Below, one piece after another: positions 61,531-64,000 of a stretch of 64,000 bases of DNA. Under the pieces are notes generated by a model that made no database searches, was not told the DNA's origin, and saw nothing but the letters and a program-made list of their open reading frames with translations. The stretch covers positions 57,362-121,361 of the forward strand of contig JAZARR010000290.1 of NCBI GenBank assembly GCA_037389465.1, in the 5' to 3' direction. Origin of the DNA: Baylisascaris procyonis (Eukaryota > Nematoda > Chromadorea > Rhabditida > Ascarididae). The stretch's first letter is position 1; each line of letters starts with the position of its first letter. The translations under genes were made by a program, and so were the position numbers.

Positions 61531-64000
61531 TGCGGTGAACTCAGCGGTTCTTTGTGTGAACTAGACGCCTAAAGTGGCGAGTACTTCACAAAACATGATG
61601 ATATTGCGGTGAATTCAACTTTTGTTTTGTGTCAACTAGATGCCTATAAGTGGCGAGTAGTTCACAAAACATGATGATATTGCGGTGAATTCGACGATTG
61701 TTTCTGTCAACTAGATGCCTATATGTGGCGAGTAGTTCACAAAGCATGATGATATTGCGGTGAATTCAACGGTTGTTTGTGTCAACTAGACGCCTAAAGT
61801 GGCGAGTAGATAGTTCACAAAACATGATGATATTGCGGTGAATTCAACGGTTGTTTTGTGTCATCTGGATGCCTATAAGTGGCGAGTAGTTCACAAAACA
61901 TGATGATATTGCGGTGAACTCAGCGGTTGTTTGTGTCAACTAGACGCCTATAACAGGCGAGCAGTTCACAAAACATGATGATATTGCGGTGAACTCAGCG
62001 GATCTTTGTGTGAACTAGACGCCTAAAGTGGCGAGTAGTTCACAAAACATGATGATATTGCGGTGAATTCAACGGTTGTTTTGTGTCAACTAGATGTCTA
62101 TAAGTGGCGAGTAGTTCACAAAACTTGATGATATTGCGGTGAATTCTACGGTTGCTTTGTGTCATCTGGATGTCTATAAGTGTCGAGTAGTTCGCAAGAA
62201 TTGATGATATTGCGGTGAATTCTACGGTTGTTTTGTGTGAACTAGACGCCTAAAGTGGCGAGTAGTTCACAAAACATGATGATATTGCGGTGACTTCAAC
62301 TTTGTTTTGTGTCAACTAGATGCCTATAAGTGGCGAGTAGTTCACAAAACATGATGATATTGCGGTGAATTGAACGGTTGTTCGTGTCAATTAGATGCCT
62401 ATAGGTGGCGAGTAGTTCACAAAACATGATGATATTGCGGTGAATTCAACGGTTGTTTGTGTCAACTAGATGCCGATAAGTGGTGCGTAGTTCACAAAGC
62501 GTGAGGATATTGCGGTGAATTCAACGGTTGTTTGTGTCAACTAGACGCCAATAAGTGGCGCGTAGTTCACAAAACATGATGATATTGCGGTGAATTGAAC
62601 GGTTGTTCGTGTCAACTAGATGCCTATAGGTGGCGAGTAGTTCACAAAACATGATGATATTGCTGTGAATTCAACGGTTGTTTGTGTCAACTAGATGCCT
62701 ATAAGTGGCGAGTAGTTCACAAAACATGACGATATTGCGGTGAATTCAACGGTTGTTTGTGTCAACTAGACGCCAATATGTGGCGAGTAGTTCACAAAAC
62801 ATGATGATATTGCGGTGAATTCAACGGTTGTTCGTGTCAACTAGATGCCTATAAGTGGCGAGTGGTTCACAAAGCATGATGATATTGCGGTGAATTCACG
62901 GTTGTTTGTGTCAACTAGACGCCTATAAGTGGCGAATAGTCCACAAAACATGATGATATTGCGGTGGTCTCAGCTGTTCTTTGTGTGAACTAGACGCTTG
63001 AAGTGGCGAGTACTTCACAAGCATGATGATATTGCGGTGAATTCAACGGCTGTTTGTGTCAACTAGATGCCTATAAGTGGCGAGTAGTTCACAAAACATG
63101 ATGATATTGCGGTGAACTCAGCGGTTCTTCTGTGTCAACTAGACGCCTATAAGTGGCGAGTAGTTAGTTCACAAAGCATGATGATATTGCGGTGAATTCA
63201 ACGGTTGTTTGTGTCAACTAGATGACTATAAGTGGCGAGTAGTTCACATGAACACCCATTCTTCGGTTTTGTGTCAACTAGATGCCTATAAGTGGCGAGT
63301 AGTTCACAAAACATGATGATATTGCGGTGAACTCAAGTATGTTTGTGTCAACTAGACGCCTCAAGTGGCGTAGTAGTTCACAAAGCATGATGATATTGCG
63401 GTGAATTCAACGGTTGTTTGTGTCAACTAGACGCCTATAAGTGGCGCGTAGTTCACAAAACATGATGATATTGCGGTGAATTGAACGGTTGTTTGTGTCA
63501 ATTATATGCCTATAGGTGGCGAGTAGTTCACAAAACATGATGATATTGCGGTGAATTCAACGGTTGTTTGTGTCAACTAGACGCCTATAAGTGGCGAGTA
63601 GTTCACAAAACATGATGATATTGCGGTGAATTGAACGGTTGTTTGTGTCAACTAGATGCCAATAAGTGGCGAGTAGTTCACAAACATGATGATATTGCGG
63701 TGAATTCAACGGTTGTTTGTGTCAACTAGATGCCTATAAGTCGCGAGTAGTTCACAAAACTTGATGATATTGCGGTGAATTGAACGGTTGTTCGTGTCAA
63801 TTAGATGCCTATAAGTGGCGAGTTGTTCACAAAACATGATGATATTGCGGTGAATTGAACGGTTGTTTGTGTCAATTAGATGCTATAAGTGGCGAGTAGT
63901 TCGCAAAGCATGATGATATTGCGGTGAATTCAGCGGTTGTTTGTGTCAACTAGACGCCTATAAGTGGCGAGTAGTTCACAAAACATGATGATATTGCGGT
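61531..64000. repeat. Most divergent block at the right end
   Basis: Nearly every unit differs from the canonical form. Seen here: 'tacttcac', 'gaattcgacgattgtttctg', 'tagatagttcac', 'ataacaggcgagcag', 'ctcagcggatct', 'gaattctacgg', 'caagaattg', 'gacgccaataagtggcgcg' and related 'ccaata' forms near 62,546, 62,771 and 63,658, 'cgtgaggat' near 62,508, and 'gtggtctcagctg' near 62,966. The order TAG-like insertion, 'gtcatctgg', 'ataacagg', 'ctcagcgg...gtgaac' at about 61,800-62,030 matches the left parts of the large higher-order blocks. High divergence fits less exchange, as near array edges, but the edge itself is not in the window. Confidence 0.75.
63241..63300. repeat. 60-bp monomer containing about 16 nt of foreign sequence
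   Basis: After a normal GTTCAC, bases 63,248-63,263 (ATGAACACCCATTCTT) match no part of the monomer in either orientation that I can find. They replace P1-P29, including the EcoRI site. The unit then resumes with 'cggttttgtgtc', two bases short, and ends normally. Similar replacement of a deleted stretch by a short filler is known from end-joining repair of double-strand breaks. An old insertion remnant is also possible. The next unit is odd too ('actcaagtatgtttg', then 'gcgtagtagttcac'). Confidence 0.85.

Larger units (their letters stand above)
1..64000. repeat. 75-bp satellite DNA array filling the whole window
   Basis: Direct reading shows one sequence unit repeated without a break from the first to the last base, all in one orientation. 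In clean stretches the text repeats exactly every 300 bp, that is four units of 75 bp, giving roughly 850 monomers. Monomers range from about 60 to 79 bp, mostly 74, 75 or 76. The canonical unit has stop codons in all six frames: TGA and TAG forward, TAG and TGA in reverse. With a length divisible by three these stops recur, so the array is not coding. No gene, RNA gene, transposon or unique DNA over 20 bp was seen. Arrays like this are known from eukaryotic heterochromatin and centromeres; whether this one is centromeric cannot be decided from sequence. Species unknown. Confidence 0.99.

Noticed and set aside
8160..62300. Extra-T monomers as homopolymer sequencing errors
   Set aside because: The extra T is linked to other markers (it follows 74-bp units and occurs with 'aactttt' and 'catctaga') and keeps its place in duplicated blocks. 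Single isolated cases in the core could still be errors.
63241..63300. Transposon insertion or target-site duplication
   Set aside because: The foreign stretch is only about 16 nt, lacks terminal repeats and is not flanked by a duplicated target. A deletion with filler is simpler.
1..64000. CRISPR array
   Set aside because: Repeats follow each other directly with no unique spacers, the unit is 75 bp, and no cas genes are present. This is a tandem satellite.
1..64000. Tandem-repeat protein gene (25-residue repeats, since 75 is divisible by 3)
   Set aside because: The canonical monomer has a stop in each of the six frames, and frequent 1-2 bp indels shift the frame. No long open frame exists.
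1..64000. CENP-B box
   Set aside because: I looked for the TTCG....A..CGGG core. The 'ttcgtgtcaac' units have TTCG and a following A, but CGGG is never at the right distance.
1..64000. Telomeric repeats, 5S rDNA, tRNA or rRNA genes
   Set aside because: No TTAGGG, TTAGG or TTTAGGG runs were seen. The unit has no recognisable 5S or tRNA internal promoter order, and it is shorter than a 5S repeat.
1..64000. Inversions of array orientation
   Set aside because: All units I read run in the same direction. No reverse-complement blocks such as 'gttgaattcaccgc' were noticed.

Overview
The whole 64 kb window is one uninterrupted satellite-DNA array. A monomer of about 75 bp is repeated head to tail roughly 850 times, always in the same orientation, and both window ends lie inside the array. 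I found no unique DNA, transposon, RNA gene or credible protein-coding gene. The clearest foreign-looking bases are about 16 nt inside one 60-bp monomer near 63,250. The canonical monomer (cleanest copy 49,626-49,700; its bases are called P1-P75 below) has about 40% G+C. It carries an EcoRI site (P22-27) and a HincII site (P41-46), and all six of its reading frames contain a stop. Arrays of this kind are typical of constitutive heterochromatin of eukaryotes (pericentromeric, centromeric or subtelomeric). The species cannot be read from the sequence, and I do not recognise the satellite as a named family.

The array is a mosaic of subfamilies marked by shared point changes and 1-4 bp indels. 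Main markers: G19T; the aactttt form (G31T, G32T); an extra T in P36-38 (76-bp monomer); T51C ('gacgcc'); loss of T57 ('cctaaag', 74-bp monomer); T25C/A29G/G35C ('ctcagcggttct'); C27G ('gaattgaac'); C43G ('gtgaac'); A59T ('tatatg'); A59G ('tatagg'); A4G ('aagcatg'); A3G+A6T ('aagacttg'); and TAG or TAGT insertions at P68-71.

Layout: 1-3.7 kb is an older-looking block rich in G19T and short monomers, closed by very divergent monomers at 3.70-3.92 kb. From 3.9 to 12.4 kb the array becomes more canonical. From 12.4 to 34.5 kb it is a mixture with 74/76-bp monomers and a clear 224-bp trimer at 13.9-15.3 kb. From 34.5 to 46.1 kb long higher-order repeats (HORs) alternate with canonical patches. 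From 46.1 to 52.2 kb lies a highly homogeneous core, including about 13 apparently identical tandem monomers at 49.5-50.5 kb. From 52.2 to 64 kb variant-rich DNA returns and becomes most divergent towards the right end.

The most interesting structure is the nested higher-order organisation. A 13-monomer HOR of about 972-973 bp occurs at 40,469-41,440 and 55,893-56,865, built from a pentamer module plus an octamer module. It sits inside a duplicated block of at least 3.1 kb (38,868-41,970 and 54,295-57,395) whose rare markers keep a nearly constant offset of 15,422-15,427 bp. A second duplicated block (34,561-about 36,000 and 42,346-about 43,780) has a constant offset of 7,783-7,785 bp. The homogeneous core lies between the two copies of the larger block. 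This suggests block duplication by unequal exchange, plus a later local expansion or homogenisation of the simple monomer. All copy counts and identities here come from reading by eye and are approximate.
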